Shown here in pieces: positions 36,078-46,328 of a stretch of 64,000 nt of DNA. Both the position numbers and the translations under genes were made by a program. The DNA comes from Brevibacillus thermoruber 423 (GTDB lineage: Bacteria > Bacillota > Bacilli > Brevibacillales > Brevibacillaceae): assembly GCF_000454065.1 (NCBI RefSeq), contig NZ_KE695653.1, forward strand, positions 362,072 through 426,071. The letters are read 5' to 3'. Below the pieces are notes generated by a model, which was not told the origin of the DNA, searched no databases, and saw only the letters and a program-made list of their open reading frames with translations. Position 1 is the stretch's first letter. Every line of letters begins with the position of its first letter.

Positions 36078-36920
36078 TTACTCCACATACAATATGTCCA
36101 AAATGCGCTGCAAGTCTTCCTGCGAGTAAAAATCGATCTCGATTTTCCCCCGTTTGGTTCCTTTTTTAATCTTCACCGATGTGCCGAGACGGCTGCGCAG
36201 ACGTTCCTCCAGTTCCATGAGCTGGGGTTCCTTTTTGGGCGGCTTCTTCTTCTTTGTTTCACGTGAAACATTGAGTTGTTTCACCAGCTCCTCCAACTGC
36301 CGCACGCTTAACCCCTTGTTGACGACATCGTTGGCAAGCTGGAGCTGGACCGACTCCTTTTCCACGGACAACAAAGCGCGGGCGTGTCCCATCGACAGCG
36401 CAGACACCGACACCATCTCGCGAATCTTTTTGGGCAATTGCAGCAGGCGCAGCATATTGGCCACGTGCGGTCTGCTCTTGCCGATCTTTTGGGCCAGTTG
36501 TTCCTGCGTATACGAGTGATGGGCGATCAGCTTTTCGTACGCTTCCGCTTCTTCCAGCGGATTCAGATCTTCCCGCTGCAGGTTTTCGATCAGGGCAATC
36601 TCCATCAACTGTTGGTCGGAATACGCCTTGACCACGGCGGGCACTTTTTTCAATCCGACCGCTTTGGCCGCCCGCAATCGCCGTTCTCCCGCCACCAATT
36701 CGAAGCCTTTGATGCTTTTCCGAACGATCAGCGGCTGAATGATGCCGTGTTCCTTGATTGACTGGGCCAGTTCTTCGATCGCTGTCGGTTCAAACTCTTT
36801 CCGTGGTTGATACGGGTTGGGACGGATGTCTCCGACGGCGATCTCCGTTACGCTCTCCCCCTCTTCAATGAGATTGGACGTGATCAACGCGTTCAGACCT
36901 TTCCCTAAGCCCCTGCTCAT
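36078..36920 (-). CDS. parB: ParB/Spo0J chromosome partitioning protein
   Basis: 280 residues. An N-terminal CTPase/ParB box (IAVGDIRPNPYQPRKEFE, GERRLRAAKA, ENLQREDLNPLEEA), a central helix-turn-helix (TQEQLAQKIGKSRPHVANMLRLL) and a C-terminal dimerisation domain. It loads at parS, slides as a CTP-dependent clamp and recruits SMC. It overlaps parA by 4 bases (ATGA). It contains a perfect parS in its own coding sequence, as does B. subtilis spo0J. Confidence 0.97.
   Translation of the reverse strand: MSRGLGKGLNALITSNLIEEGESVTEIAVGDIRPNPYQPRKEFEPTAIEELAQSIKEHGIIQPLIVRKSIKGFELVAGERRLRAAKAVGLKKVPAVVKAYSDQQLMEIALIENLQREDLNPLEEAEAYEKLIAHHSYTQEQLAQKIGKSRPHVANMLRLLQLPKKIREMVSVSALSMGHARALLSVEKESVQLQLANDVVNKGLSVRQLEELVKQLNVSRETKKKKPPKKEPQLMELEERLRSRLGTSVKIKKGTKRGKIEIDFYSQEDLQRILDILYVE
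36255..36270. promoter_or_regulatory. parS site (within parB)
   Basis: TGTTTCACGTGAAACA, a perfect 16-bp palindrome identical to the B. subtilis parS consensus. Confidence 0.97.
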
Positions 36921-37675
36921 ACCCCTACCACTTCCTTCGCCAAGTCGGTATACACTTCCGCTCCTCGAGAGCGCGGATCATACGTGATGATCGCCTGTCC
37001 GTGCGACGGCGCTTCACTCAAGCGGACATTGCGGGGAATAATCGTCTTGTACACCTTGTCCTGAAAGTATTTCTTCACTTCTTCAATAACCTGAAGCCCC
37101 AGGTTGGTACGCGCATCCAGCATGGTCAGGACGACGCCTTCGATCGTCAACTGGGAATTCAGGTGTTTCTGCACCAGGCGGATCGTGTTCAGCAGTTGGC
37201 TCAATCCTTCCAGCGCATAGTATTCACACTGAATCGGAATCAGCACCGAATCGGCCGCCGTCAGGGAATTCACCGTCAGGATTCCGAGCGAAGGCGGACA
37301 ATCGATAATGATGTAATCGTATTTATCTTTGACGACTTCCAGCGCCTTTTTTAAACGAACCTCACGCGAGATGGTTGGGACGAGCTCAATTTCCGCGCCG
37401 GCCAATTGAATGGTAGCAGGAATGATCATAAGACCATCGATGTCAGTAGGCAACGTGGCATCTACGGGGCTGACATCATTGATGAGCACGTCGTAGATAC
37501 AGTAGCGCACATCCGCTTTGTTCACACCAATCCCGCTGGTTGCGTTCCCCTGCGGATCAATGTCCACCAGCAGCACCTTTTTTCCCAACGTGGCCAAACA
37601 AGCGCTGAGGTTGACGGACGTGGTCGTCTTTCCTACGCCACCTTTCTGGTTTGCTACCGCAATGATTTTACCCAA
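36917..37675 (-). CDS. parA: ParA/Soj ATPase
   Basis: 252 residues, same as B. subtilis Soj (253). Deviant Walker A QKGGVGKTTTSVNL at the N-terminus. It dimerises on ATP binding, binds DNA and regulates DnaA and origin segregation with ParB. TTG 37675 (then GKIIAVANQKGG) lies 6 bases after GAGGTG; the frame is open upstream to 37789 but family members start here. Confidence 0.96.
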   Translation of the reverse strand: MGKIIAVANQKGGVGKTTTSVNLSACLATLGKKVLLVDIDPQGNATSGIGVNKADVRYCIYDVLINDVSPVDATLPTDIDGLMIIPATIQLAGAEIELVPTISREVRLKKALEVVKDKYDYIIIDCPPSLGILTVNSLTAADSVLIPIQCEYYALEGLSQLLNTIRLVQKHLNSQLTIEGVVLTMLDARTNLGLQVIEEVKKYFQDKVYKTIIPRNVRLSEAPSHGQAIITYDPRSRGAEVYTDLAKEVVGV

Positions 37676-37832
37676 CTTCTCCACCTCATTTTTACACCAT
37701 TCTACTAACCATGTTACCAGATTTGCCGTTCTGTCGTACGCTGTTTTTTGGAAATGAAAAATTTTCCGCCCATGTGCCCAGCGTGACACGAGGCGTGTTT
37801 TTCTCCCGAAGCGTCAGAATGGGACGAGTGCC

Positions 37833-37858
37833 AAAAAGAAAGGCGGCCGTTGTCCGCC
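37833..37858 (-). terminator. Terminator after noc
   Basis: GGCGG-ACAACGG-CCGCC on the minus strand, followed by TTTCTTTTTGG, about 95 bases downstream of the noc stop and ahead of parA. Confidence 0.55.
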
Positions 37859-37951
37859 ACCGTGTTCCTGTTTCCGGAACGATTCTTCCTCTGTCTTTTC
37901 TTTCTTCTTTTCCCTTTGGAAATCCGCGTGTGCATCTATCGTGTCTCTGTC

Positions 37952-38803
37952 TTATTTCCCTTCCATCCGTTTGGGAATGCGAATCGTAAATTGATAGTAT
38001 TCCTCGTGATCCTCTTCATTCGTCTCGACCGGAAGACCGGTCTGCAGCACCATGTCAATGGACTGACGCACCGTGTTGATGGCGATGCGCGCATCCCGGG
38101 AAAAGGCTTTCCACTTGGGCTTTGCCTCTTTTTCCGGTTTGGGCTGTTCCGCTGCCTCCAGGAGCTGCTTGACACGCGTCTCCGTCTGCTTGACGTTCCA
38201 TTCGCGCTCCAGAATTTCCTGCAGGACTTTTCGCTGCAGGTCCGCATCCTTCAAGGGGATCAAGGCGCGCGCATGTCTCTCCGTCACTTTTCGGGTGAGC
38301 AGAGCATCCTGAATCTCTTGCGGCAAATGGAGCAGCCGCAGCTTGTTGGCGATGGTGGACTGCCCTTTGCCCAGACGCTGCGCCAGGCTCTCCTGCGTCA
38401 GGTTGTGCAGGTCAATCAGCTTCTGGTACGCGATGGCTTCTTCGATGGCCGTCAAGCCTTCGCGCTGCAGATTTTCGATCAAGGCGATGGATGCCGTCTG
38501 TGTATCGTTAAAGTCCTTGATGATTGCCGGAATACGCTCCATCCCCAGCTTTTTCGTCGCACGCCAACGCCGTTCCCCAGCGATCAACTCGTAACGGTTG
38601 TTTCGCAGGCGAACGACAATCGGTTGAATCAATCCATGCGTGCGGATGGTTTGGCACAGTTCGTCGATTTTTTCGTCGTCAAATACCGTCCGAGGCTGAT
38701 ATGGATTGGGTACAATTTCGTCAACGGGTATTTGTCGTATTTCTTCATTGTCTGTTTTGTCCGTCAACCCGAAAATGCGAGAAAACGAATCTTTTACTGC
38801 CAT
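37952..38803 (-). CDS. noc: Nucleoid occlusion protein Noc
   Basis: 283 residues. A ParB paralogue: [43 protein letters not shown], then the helix-turn-helix [24 protein letters not shown]. The N-terminus ([10 protein letters not shown]) matches the membrane-binding amphipathic helix of Noc, which blocks FtsZ rings over DNA. ATG 38803 is preferred because GGGGG lies 9 bases upstream; the ATG at 38812 abuts it. Gene order (noc then parA-parB) is as in Bacillus. Confidence 0.95.
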   Translation of the reverse strand: MAVKDSFSRIFGLTDKTDNEEIRQIPVDEIVPNPYQPRTVFDDEKIDELCQTIRTHGLIQPIVVRLRNNRYELIAGERRWRATKKLGMERIPAIIKDFNDTQTASIALIENLQREGLTAIEEAIAYQKLIDLHNLTQESLAQRLGKGQSTIANKLRLLHLPQEIQDALLTRKVTERHARALIPLKDADLQRKVLQEILEREWNVKQTETRVKQLLEAAEQPKPEKEAKPKWKAFSRDARIAINTVRQSIDMVLQTGLPVETNEEDHEEYYQFTIRIPKRMEGK

Positions 38804-39375
38804 GGTTTGCATCCCCCACTTCCAACCGTTCCATCAGCCGCTGTGCTAAACAAGACGTGACGATTCCCTGGTTGACAAAACTTCCGCCTGAGCCGTTCGA
38901 CGCAGCCGTTTCTTTTATTGGATTTCGGAACGTTTTCTTCCCGTATCAGTCTGGCGAGCTCACACGATGCTGGGTTGGGTGATACGGCCGAAAGAAAAAC
39001 TTCTACCAGTCGTTTTTCGAAGATGTCGATCCTTCTTTTGCGAATGGTTCTTCCTGCTGTTTCAGGCTGCACATCGCTGAAGCATTTGCTTTTTGAAACA
39101 GGAAGAACACCTTCTGCAGAAGTCCTTCCGAGGATGATCAACCTTCATCAGCCAAGCGTATTCCTACTGCTCCAGGCAAATCATCGTGAAGTGTGCTTTT
39201 TTCTGAAACAGAAAAACAGTCGACGTCGTCTCTTCGATGCAGTCGAGTGCTTCCCCTGCGGATTTGTTACCAAAGAAATGCCGATAGCTGACGCTGAGGC
39301 ACATACGTATCTGTCTCACGTAGTCTTCTTTCCTAATTATTCTGCACGGTCCGTTTAATTCCTGCTGCGGAAACG

Positions 39376-39391
39376 TGTTTCACGTGAAACA
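39376..39391. promoter_or_regulatory. parS site
   Basis: TGTTTCACGTGAAACA, perfect consensus, in non-coding DNA upstream of noc. Confidence 0.97.
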
Positions 39392-40837
39392 TCCAATGCA
39401 TGAACGTGCCCCCTCGTTTAGCAATCGCTTCTCAACGGATTACGCCCTACGTATGCAGCACGCACTCCTGAATCGTGCGCTGCCGGGATTCGTGATGGAA
39501 CGGAAGCTGCTGCCCACCCCTGCCGCCCTTGCAGACGCATCCGCAGCAAATCGCCGTTCCCGCCTCATCACCAGATGGCCCCGTTCTTCCTTCTCTTTAT
39601 TGCGTCAGGGAACGTTCCGTATTCATTTTCAACCCGATTGTTGAGCGAACAGCCTGAACCGTGCAAGCCGGCGTCTCCTGCCGCCATACCGCACACAAGC
39701 AATGATGAATGGATCATGCCCGGTGGTGCAGAAAGCGGTAACCGGCAACCCATACATGGCAAAAGAACCGATGAATCTATTTATCTTCGGAGGTCATGCA
39801 TCAGAGGAAATCGGGAAAATAACGAAAAAGAGATTGGGGAGCAGGTTGAGGGTAGCACGTTTTTCCATGGCGAAACTCATTGGTATTCTGCTCCCTCCTT
39901 TGTCCATCCAAGATGATGTTGTTTGGAAAAAATGCAAAAAGCGAAAATCCGGAGTCATCCCCGGTACAATGGAGCAATTCCCCTCCTCCCTTCATGCCAA
40001 TCCGCATGTCGGGATATCGTCATTCCCGTTCATGAACATACCCCTATCGATCAGCATTCGGGAAGATGCGAATCATCCAGGCCATTGCGCGAACGGGAAT
40101 CGTTCACGTGAGAAACGGAATATGTCCGCCTTTGTGGAACAAAACGACCATTTCCGCTGAACGACAGTCAACGCCAAACGATAGCCGGGTCTTTGAAACA
40201 GGCAATTTGCCCCGCATGCTCCCTTCTGCCCAGGACTCGTCTCACATGCTGCCGGCCGCCACGCTTGTCCCGGCAAACAAAAAACCAAGCGAACCTGCCG
40301 CCCGCTTGGATGAATCCGATCGTGTCCGTTGGGAAAACGTGATTTCTTCGGTTTCGACCCGGACGCCGCTCCGGCCCTTCCAGGGAAAACATGCCCCTCT
40401 CCCTGACACCACGTCGATGATGAGCTGTGTATATTCCAGTATGCGAATGGGGCGGCGCTCATATAAAGGGCGTCTCGCCGATTTCTCCTCTGCTGATTTT
40501 CCCATCCCCTTTTTCGCTGCTGGATGGGATTCCTTTTTTCGCCTTCTCGTTAGGACGTTGGGCGTAGAGTCGACTGCTTTGCGTGGCATCCATTCCCTCT
40601 TCTCATGACCATCGCCGCTGTCCGCCGCCTTTTCGCGAAACAAGCCGAGCAGCAGCAACCACGTTAAACAACCGATACCTCCTGAGAGCGTCTGTCAGTA
40701 CGTGCTGGTCGACATGCCGTGAGCCGCTTGATCAGACGCTCTTGTGGCAGCCATCGATTCATCTCTCACTGATCTGTCAGCCGAGCGGCCCAATTCGGCA
40801 ATCTCTCCCCTTCAACGCGTCTTTCTTTCGCCCCCGC

Positions 40838-40853
40838 TGTTTCACGTGAAACA
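40838..40853. promoter_or_regulatory. parS site
   Basis: TGTTTCACGTGAAACA, perfect consensus; its last base is next to the stop codon (40854-40856, minus strand) of the MgtC-like gene. Confidence 0.97.
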
Positions 40854-41399
40854 TCAATAATTGTCATGCCTGTTTCCGTCTCGCTCCTGCTGTCCAAAAT
40901 CATAATCGTCGTCTCCCGGCTCCTGCTGGTTTCGGAAGTTGAACAGATGGGGGAACAAACGGTGAAAATCAAGCGTAAGATAGGCGAAAAACGCCGCAAC
41001 GATCGCCGTGATATACATGCCGGCGCTGAACATCAAACCGATGGCCGAGGCCACCCACATGCCTGCCGCCGTAGTCAACCCTTTTACCGTACCGTTAAAC
41101 TTGATGATCGCCCCCGCGCCCAAAAAGCCCATCCCGGTAACCACCTGGGCAGCCACGCGGCCGGGATCGTTGTTTACGCCACTGCTCGAAAAGCCGTAGA
41201 TGGAAGCCAGTCCAAACAGGCAAGAACCGAAGCAGACGAGACTGTACGTGCGGAAACCGGCTCCCCGCTGCCGATTGGCCCCTCTGATGAAACGCTCCCG
41301 CTCCAATCCCATAATGGCGCCGGTCACAAACGCCAAAAACAGTCGAAGCAAAATCGTAGGCAGTTCCGGTGGGAAAAATGTCGCATGAATCGTATTCAT
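40854..41399 (-). CDS. MgtC/SapB family membrane protein
   Basis: 181 residues. Family hallmarks: LLRLFLAFVTGAIMGLERE, the TYSLVCFGSCLFGL helix, VVTGMGFLGAGAIIK and GLTTAAGMWVASAIGLMFSAGMY. Four to five membrane helices, then a hydrophilic, Asp/Gln-rich C-terminus. MgtC proteins affect Mg2+/low-phosphate adaptation and inhibit F-ATP synthase in some pathogens; the role here is unknown. GGGAGG ribosome site. Confidence 0.92.
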   Translation of the reverse strand: MNTIHATFFPPELPTILLRLFLAFVTGAIMGLERERFIRGANRQRGAGFRTYSLVCFGSCLFGLASIYGFSSSGVNNDPGRVAAQVVTGMGFLGAGAIIKFNGTVKGLTTAAGMWVASAIGLMFSAGMYITAIVAAFFAYLTLDFHRLFPHLFNFRNQQEPGDDDYDFGQQERDGNRHDNY

Positions 41400-41785
41400 T
41401 TCCCTCTCATCCTCCCGTTCATGCTATCGTCTCTTGCGGAAAAGACCGCCTTCTTTGAAGGTATGCGGACAAAGCCGCAATTATCAATGAGCGGCTGTCC
41501 GCTGCGGAAAGCTTCTCTGGCAGCTCACTCGGCAAAACATGTTCTTCTCCAGTGGAAGCGGAGGCGATTCCGGTTGTTCCGACGCAGTCACAGGAAGTTT
41601 TTCCATCGGAAACAGTCGGAACAGCCGGCCACCAAACAGTTTCGGCAGATTCTTCGCCACGCGTTTGTCGATGGGGGAACGCTCAAACGTTCCTCCCTGC
41701 CAAAAAAGGGCCACAGCGTTGTGCCATAGCCCTCCTGGTCTCCAAAAACGTCGGGATCCCGCAGCCGCCCCGCTGCAGTCTGCTT
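41400..41785. other. Intergenic region between rsmG and the MgtC-like gene
   Basis: 386 bases. It contains the terminator-like hairpin at 41702-41732; otherwise I see no supportable gene. Confidence 0.45.
41702..41732 (-). terminator. Probable terminator after rsmG
   Basis: On the minus strand GGGC-(bulge)-CACA-ACGC-TGTG-GCCC followed by six Ts, 53 bases downstream of the rsmG stop. Confidence 0.5.
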
Positions 41786-42502
41786 CTACAGCAGCGGTTT
41801 TTTGGCAGGGGTGCCCGGCTTGCGCGGATAACCTTTCGGGGTGGCGTCCACTTTTTCGATGATGACGATGTTGCGCTCCCCCGCTTCCTCCACCAGTTGA
41901 AACGTCTCCACTTTTTTCGTCTTGCCGCCCAGGGTCTTGATCGCCTTTTTCGCCTCGTTCAGTTCCGGCGAGATGTCGGCTCCCTTCAACGCGATGAAGT
42001 GGCCGCCGACGCGGGCGAACGGCAGACAATACTCGGCCAACACGTTCAGACGGGCGACCGCTCGGGCCACCACGAGATCGAACGACTCCCGATACGCCGC
42101 TTCCTGTCCGCGCTCCTCCGCCCGGCCGTGGACCGGATACACGCCGTCCAGACCGAGTTCGGCGGCGACGTGATTCAAAAAGGTCATCCGTTTGTTCAGC
42201 GAGTCAATGATGGTCATATTGAGATGAGGGAAGCAGATTTTCAACGGGATGCTGGGAAATCCCGCCCCCCCGCCGATGTCTGCCACCGACTCCACCTGAT
42301 CAAAGGAAAAGTAGAAGGCAGGTGTAATCGAGTCGTAAAAATGCTTCACGTACACCTGTCCTTCTTCCGTAATCGCAGTCAGGTTCATTTTTTCATTCCA
42401 CTCCACCAGCAGGCGGTAATACCCGTCAAACTGCTCCAACTGGCGGGCGGACAGCACGATGCCTTTGGCTGCCAGCGCCTCGGCAAATTGCTCTTTGTTC
42501 AT
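41786..42502 (-). CDS. rsmG: 16S rRNA (guanine-527 N7)-methyltransferase RsmG
   Basis: 238 residues. SAM motif [20 protein letters not shown] and the N-terminal [19 protein letters not shown] match GidB/RsmG, which makes m7G527 in 16S rRNA; loss gives low-level streptomycin resistance. It follows mnmG by 12 bases. AAGGAGACGAGG ribosome site. Confidence 0.97.
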   Translation of the reverse strand: MNKEQFAEALAAKGIVLSARQLEQFDGYYRLLVEWNEKMNLTAITEEGQVYVKHFYDSITPAFYFSFDQVESVADIGGGAGFPSIPLKICFPHLNMTIIDSLNKRMTFLNHVAAELGLDGVYPVHGRAEERGQEAAYRESFDLVVARAVARLNVLAEYCLPFARVGGHFIALKGADISPELNEAKKAIKTLGGKTKKVETFQLVEEAGERNIVIIEKVDATPKGYPRKPGTPAKKPLL

Positions 42503-42514
42503 GCCCTCGTCTCC

Positions 42515-44410
42515 TTACTCGGCCGTTCTCACGCGATTGTACTGCTCCAGATACACCATCAATACGGAGATGTCTGCCGGGTTTACGCCGGAGATGCGGG
42601 ATGCCTGCCCGATGTTCAGCGGGCGGATTTTGCTCATTTTTTCCCGCGCTTCTTTGGACATGCCGGCGATCTGATGGTAGTCGATGTCGTCCGGAATGCG
42701 GCGCTCCTCCATCTTCTTCATCCGTTCCACCTGCTGCAGCGACTTGCGGATGTAGCCGTCGTACTTGATTTGAATCTCCACCTGCTCGGCCACCTCTTCC
42801 GGCACCGGTTCCGGAGCCGGCACCATTTGGATGATGTGCTGGTAGGTAATCTCCGGACGGCGGAGCAGTTGGGCCAGGTCGATCACTTCCGTCAATTCCG
42901 GCGAACCGGCCGCGCGCAGCACTTCCTGCACGTGCGGCATGTCCGGACGGACGCGGGTGTTCATCACCCGTTCCTTTTCCTTCTCGATCAGTTCCCGCTT
43001 GCGGCAGAACTTGCGATAGCGCTCTTCGCTGATCAGGCCGATCTCGTAGCCGATGTCGGTCAGGCGCAGGTCGGCGTTGTCGTGACGCAGCAGCAGCCGG
43101 TATTCCGCCCGGGAAGTGAGCAGCCGGTACGGTTCGTTGGTTCCTTTGGTCACCAGGTCGTCGATCAACACCCCGATGTACGCCTGCTCCCGGCCCAAAA
43201 TGACCGGCGGCTTGCCCTGTACTTTTCGCGCGGCGTTAATCCCGGCCATCAAGCCTTGGCCGGCTGCCTCTTCATAGCCGGACGTACCGTTGATCTGACC
43301 GGCGGTGAACAGCCCTTCCACCAGTTTGGTTTCCAACGACGGCCAAAGCTGTGTCGGCACAATCGCGTCGTACTCGATGGCGTAGCCCGGCCGCATCATT
43401 TTCACGTTTTCCAGGCCGGCCATGGAACGCAGCATGGCCAACTGCACGTCCTCCGGCAAGCTGGTGGACATCCCCTGCACGTACATCTCTTCAGTGTGAC
43501 GCCCCTCCGGCTCCAAGAACACCTGATGGCGCGGCTTGTCGCTGAAACGCACCACCTTGTCCTCGATGGACGGACAATAGCGCGGCCCCGTTCCCTCGAT
43601 GATGCCGGAGTACATCGGCGCGCGGTGCAGGTTGCTGTTGATCGTCCGGTGCGTTTCTTCATTGGTATAGGTCAGCCAGCACGGCAGTTGATCCATGATA
43701 AACTCCGTGGTCTCGTACGAAAACGCGCGCGGCACGTCGTCGCCCGGCTGAATCTCCATCTTGGAGAAATCGACGCTGCTCTTGTGCACGCGCGGCGGCG
43801 TCCCGGTCTTGAAGCGAACCATCTCAAAGCCCAATTCCTTCAAATTATAGGCGAGACGGATGGACGGCCGCATGTTGTTCGGGCCGCTTTCGTACTGGAG
43901 ATCGCCCAGAATGATTTTCCCGCGCAGATACGTCCCGGTGGTCAGCACAACCGCTTTCGCCGAATAGCGGGCTCCCGTCTGCGTAATCACCCCTTCGCAG
44001 ACGCCGTTGTTGACGATCAGCTCCTCCACCATCGCCTGACGCAGGATCAGGTTGGGGGTCTGCTCGATCGTGTGTTTCATTTGATGCTGATAGGCAAACT
44101 TGTCCGCCTGCGCGCGCAGGGCGTGGACAGCCGGTCCTTTTCCCGTGTTCAGCATCCGCATCTGAATGTGCGTTTTGTCTGTATTTTTGCCCATCTCTCC
44201 GCCCAGGGCGTCGATTTCGCGGACAACATGCCCCTTGGCCGGCCCGCCGACAGACGGGTTGCACGGCATGAAGGCGACCGCATCCAGGTTAATGGTCAAA
44301 AGCAGTGTGCTGCACCCCATGCGCGCCGCCGCCAACGCCGCCTCGCAGCCGGCATGACCCGCCCCAATCACAATGACGTCAAACGATCCCGCTTCGTAGG
44401 TTGCGTTCAT
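42515..44410 (-). CDS. mnmG: tRNA uridine-34 5-carboxymethylaminomethyl modification enzyme MnmG
   Basis: 631 residues, full length. FAD-binding [19 protein letters not shown] at the N-terminus, a conserved [14 protein letters not shown] segment ([11 protein letters not shown]), the GTYLRGKI region and the C-terminal GidA domain with a [17 protein letters not shown] end. With MnmE it makes cmnm5U34 in tRNAs reading NNA/NNG codons. AAAGGAGGAG ribosome site. Operon mnmE-mnmG-rsmG. Confidence 0.98.
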   Translation of the reverse strand: MNATYEAGSFDVIVIGAGHAGCEAALAAARMGCSTLLLTINLDAVAFMPCNPSVGGPAKGHVVREIDALGGEMGKNTDKTHIQMRMLNTGKGPAVHALRAQADKFAYQHQMKHTIEQTPNLILRQAMVEELIVNNGVCEGVITQTGARYSAKAVVLTTGTYLRGKIILGDLQYESGPNNMRPSIRLAYNLKELGFEMVRFKTGTPPRVHKSSVDFSKMEIQPGDDVPRAFSYETTEFIMDQLPCWLTYTNEETHRTINSNLHRAPMYSGIIEGTGPRYCPSIEDKVVRFSDKPRHQVFLEPEGRHTEEMYVQGMSTSLPEDVQLAMLRSMAGLENVKMMRPGYAIEYDAIVPTQLWPSLETKLVEGLFTAGQINGTSGYEEAAGQGLMAGINAARKVQGKPPVILGREQAYIGVLIDDLVTKGTNEPYRLLTSRAEYRLLLRHDNADLRLTDIGYEIGLISEERYRKFCRKRELIEKEKERVMNTRVRPDMPHVQEVLRAAGSPELTEVIDLAQLLRRPEITYQHIIQMVPAPEPVPEEVAEQVEIQIKYDGYIRKSLQQVERMKKMEERRIPDDIDYHQIAGMSKEAREKMSKIRPLNIGQASRISGVNPADISVLMVYLEQYNRVRTAE

Positions 44411-44455
44411 GGTTCTCCTCCTTTATGTCCAGTATGGGCGCAATCTCTTGTTTTG

Positions 44456-45832
44456 TCACTTGCCCAGACAAAACTGGGAGAAAATCTGGTCGATCAAATC
44501 TTCGCCCACACTCTCTCCGATCACTTCGCCGAGCAGTTCCCACGCCTTTTTGATGTCGATCTGCACCATGTCAATCGGCATCAGGTTGTCGATGCCGCTG
44601 ATCGCATCGTCGACGGCCCGTTCCGCCTGGCGCAGCAGTTGAATATGACGGGCGTTGCTCACGTAGGTCAGGTCGTCTTGCTGTACGCGGCCGCTGAAAA
44701 AGAGATCGGCAATCGCCCGCTCGAGCTGGTCGATGCCCGTCTCCTCCCTGGCCGACGTCAGGATGAGCGGCCGGTTGGGGAAGTGCCGTCTGACTTCGTC
44801 CAGGTCGATGCGCTGCGGCAGGTCGACCTTGTTGACGATGACGATCACCTGGAATCCTTTGGCCGCGTCAAAAATGGCGTAGTCGTCAGGCGTGAGCGGC
44901 TCGTTGTAGTTGAGCACCAGCAGCACGAGATCGGCTTCCTGCAGCAGCTGCCGCGATTTTTCCACGCCGATCTTTTCCACGATATCCTCCGTCTCGCGAA
45001 TGCCGGCCGTATCGATCAAGCGCAGCGGCACGCCGCGCACATTCACGTATTCCTCGATGACGTCCCGGGTCGTGCCCGCCACGTCGGTGACGATCGCCTT
45101 TTCCTCCTGCACCAGGCTGTTCAAGAGCGACGATTTGCCGACATTGGGCCGGCCGATGATGGCCGTGGACAGCCCCTCGCGCAGGATCTTCCCCTGCCGG
45201 GCCGTCTGCAGCAGCCGGCCGATCTCCTCTTTGACCTCTGTGCATTTTTCGCGCAAAAAGTTCTGCGTTACCTCTTCCACATCGTGCTCCGGATAGTCCA
45301 GCGTCACCTCGATGTGGGCCATGGCTTCGATCAGGTTTTGCCGCAGCTTGCGGATCAGGCGGGACAGTTTCCCCTCCACCTGGTTGAGCGCCACTTTCAT
45401 CGCCTTGTCCGTCTTGGCGCGGATCAGGTCAATCACCGCCTCGGCCTGGGACAGATCGATGCGTCCGTTCAAAAACGCGCGCTTCGTAAACTCCCCGGGC
45501 TCCGCCAGGCGAGCGCCGTTGTCCAGAATCAGCTCCAGCACCCGTTCGACGGACACGATCCCGCCGTGGCAGTTCACCTCCACCACGTCCTCCCGCGTAA
45601 ACGTCCGCGGCGCACGCATCACCGAGACCAGCACTTCTTCCACCCGCTCGCCGGTCTGTGGATCGTACAGATGTCCGTAATGAATGGTGTGGCTTTCCAC
45701 AGTGGACAACTTCCGCTTGCCCCGATATATCTTATCCACAACTTCGATTGCGTCCGGGCCGCTGACGCGAATCACCGCAATCCCGCCCTCCCCCATGGGG
45801 GTCGCAACCGCCGCGATGGTGTCAAATTCCAC
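44456..45832 (-). CDS. mnmE: tRNA modification GTPase MnmE
   Basis: 458 residues. N-terminal THF-binding domain ([22 protein letters not shown]), a Ras-like G domain with [26 protein letters not shown] and NKVD, and the C-terminal tip CLGK, whose Cys is needed for activity. Partner of MnmG. GTG 45832 follows GAGGTG. DnaA boxes lie in its 5' end and upstream. Confidence 0.98.
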   Translation of the reverse strand: MEFDTIAAVATPMGEGGIAVIRVSGPDAIEVVDKIYRGKRKLSTVESHTIHYGHLYDPQTGERVEEVLVSVMRAPRTFTREDVVEVNCHGGIVSVERVLELILDNGARLAEPGEFTKRAFLNGRIDLSQAEAVIDLIRAKTDKAMKVALNQVEGKLSRLIRKLRQNLIEAMAHIEVTLDYPEHDVEEVTQNFLREKCTEVKEEIGRLLQTARQGKILREGLSTAIIGRPNVGKSSLLNSLVQEEKAIVTDVAGTTRDVIEEYVNVRGVPLRLIDTAGIRETEDIVEKIGVEKSRQLLQEADLVLLVLNYNEPLTPDDYAIFDAAKGFQVIVIVNKVDLPQRIDLDEVRRHFPNRPLILTSAREETGIDQLERAIADLFFSGRVQQDDLTYVSNARHIQLLRQAERAVDDAISGIDNLMPIDMVQIDIKKAWELLGEVIGESVGEDLIDQIFSQFCLGK

Positions 45833-46058
45833 GCTGTTTCACCTCAAGCTTTCCACTGACGAATCAGTACTAACTTCTTAGCATAGCAGAACCACCTGAA
45901 AAAATCCAAGCACGAAACGCTTCGATCGACCCTTTTCGATGAAGCAGCGTTATCCACAGCGGAGCATGCAGTGTTCCCGTTCAAAACGTGAGATTCCCTG
46001 TCCGGCACGTTATCCACAGTATGGTCGTTTGAAAAGGGATCCAATCGCACTATCCACA
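45732..46058. other. DnaA boxes at and upstream of the mnmE start
   Basis: Perfect TTATCCACA on the plus strand at 45732-45740 (inside mnmE), 45950-45958 and 46010-46018, plus CTATCCACA at 46050-46058, all in the same orientation. The non-coding part (45833-46109) otherwise shows no gene. It may be a DnaA titration or regulatory region, 5 kb from oriC. Confidence 0.65.
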
Positions 46059-46109
46059 GTCATGGCGCACCGGGTTTCCTCCGGATCAACTTCATGGATT
46101 TGAGTAAAC

Positions 46110-46157
46110 AAAAAAAGCCCCCCCTAACGAGAATATCCATTCTCATTAGAAGGGGGG
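46110..46157 (-). terminator. Strong terminator after the propeptide gene
   Basis: On the minus strand CCCCCC-TTCTAATGAGAA-TGGATA-TTCTCGTTAG-GGGGGG followed by C and seven Ts. It lies 22 bases after the propeptide stop and closes the regulator-propeptide unit. Confidence 0.9.
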
Positions 46158-46179
46158 TTGTACCTACATTTGCGTAACG

Positions 46180-46305
46180 TTACCAATCGATATCGGCATC
46201 ATTTACAACAATAACTGCTTTTCCATTTTGGTTCGGCAGTGTTGAAGGCACGGTAAATGCGAAAAGTAGAGCAGCAGTGCAGATAATGGAAAAAAACTCT
46301 TTCAC
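46180..46305 (-). CDS. Secreted signalling propeptide (Phr/AloP-like) of the adjacent RRNPP regulator
   Basis: 41 residues. AGGGAGGT ribosome site, GTG start at 46305 and TAA at 46180-46182. The N-terminus is Lys/Glu then a hydrophobic signal (FFSIICTAALLFAFTV), followed by PSTLP and the hydrophilic C-terminal segment GKAVIVVNDADIDW. This layout (short, Sec signal, mature peptide at or near the C-terminus, immediately downstream of an HTH-TPR receptor) is that of Phr-, NprX- and AloP-type pro-pheromones. It starts 23 bases after the regulator stop and ends before a strong terminator, so it is in the same transcript, possibly also with its own promoter. The mature peptide is not known; the acidic NDADIDW end is my best guess. 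Confidence 0.75.
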   Translation of the reverse strand: MKEFFSIICTAALLFAFTVPSTLPNQNGKAVIVVNDADIDW

Positions 46306-46328
46306 AGGTTATACCTCCCTTATACTTT

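Larger units (their letters stand above)
38804..40853. other. 2-kb gene-free region with two parS sites
   Basis: Between noc and the MgtC-like gene I find no supportable gene: open frames are present on both strands but lack ribosome sites, family resemblance and mutual agreement. The stretch holds parS at 39376-39391 and ends exactly with parS at 40838-40853. In B. subtilis noc and rsmG are adjacent. No transposase remnant, tRNA or terminator array is recognisable. Confidence 0.6.

Noticed and set aside
34572..36266. A 564-codon plus-strand frame over the aminotransferase
   Set aside because: Shadow of the class V aminotransferase gene on the minus strand.
38918..39358. Open frame of 146 codons in the parS gap, and others at 40066-40608 (+) and 40242-40658 (-)
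   Set aside because: No ribosome sites, mutually overlapping on both strands and no family-like sequence.
40095..40120. GTTCACGTGAGAAAC as an extra parS
   Set aside because: An inserted base breaks the palindrome; three perfect sites exist elsewhere.
41552..45859. A 1435-codon plus-strand open frame
   Set aside because: It is antisense to rsmG, mnmG and mnmE in GC-rich DNA; composition is His/Arg-rich nonsense with no family resemblance.
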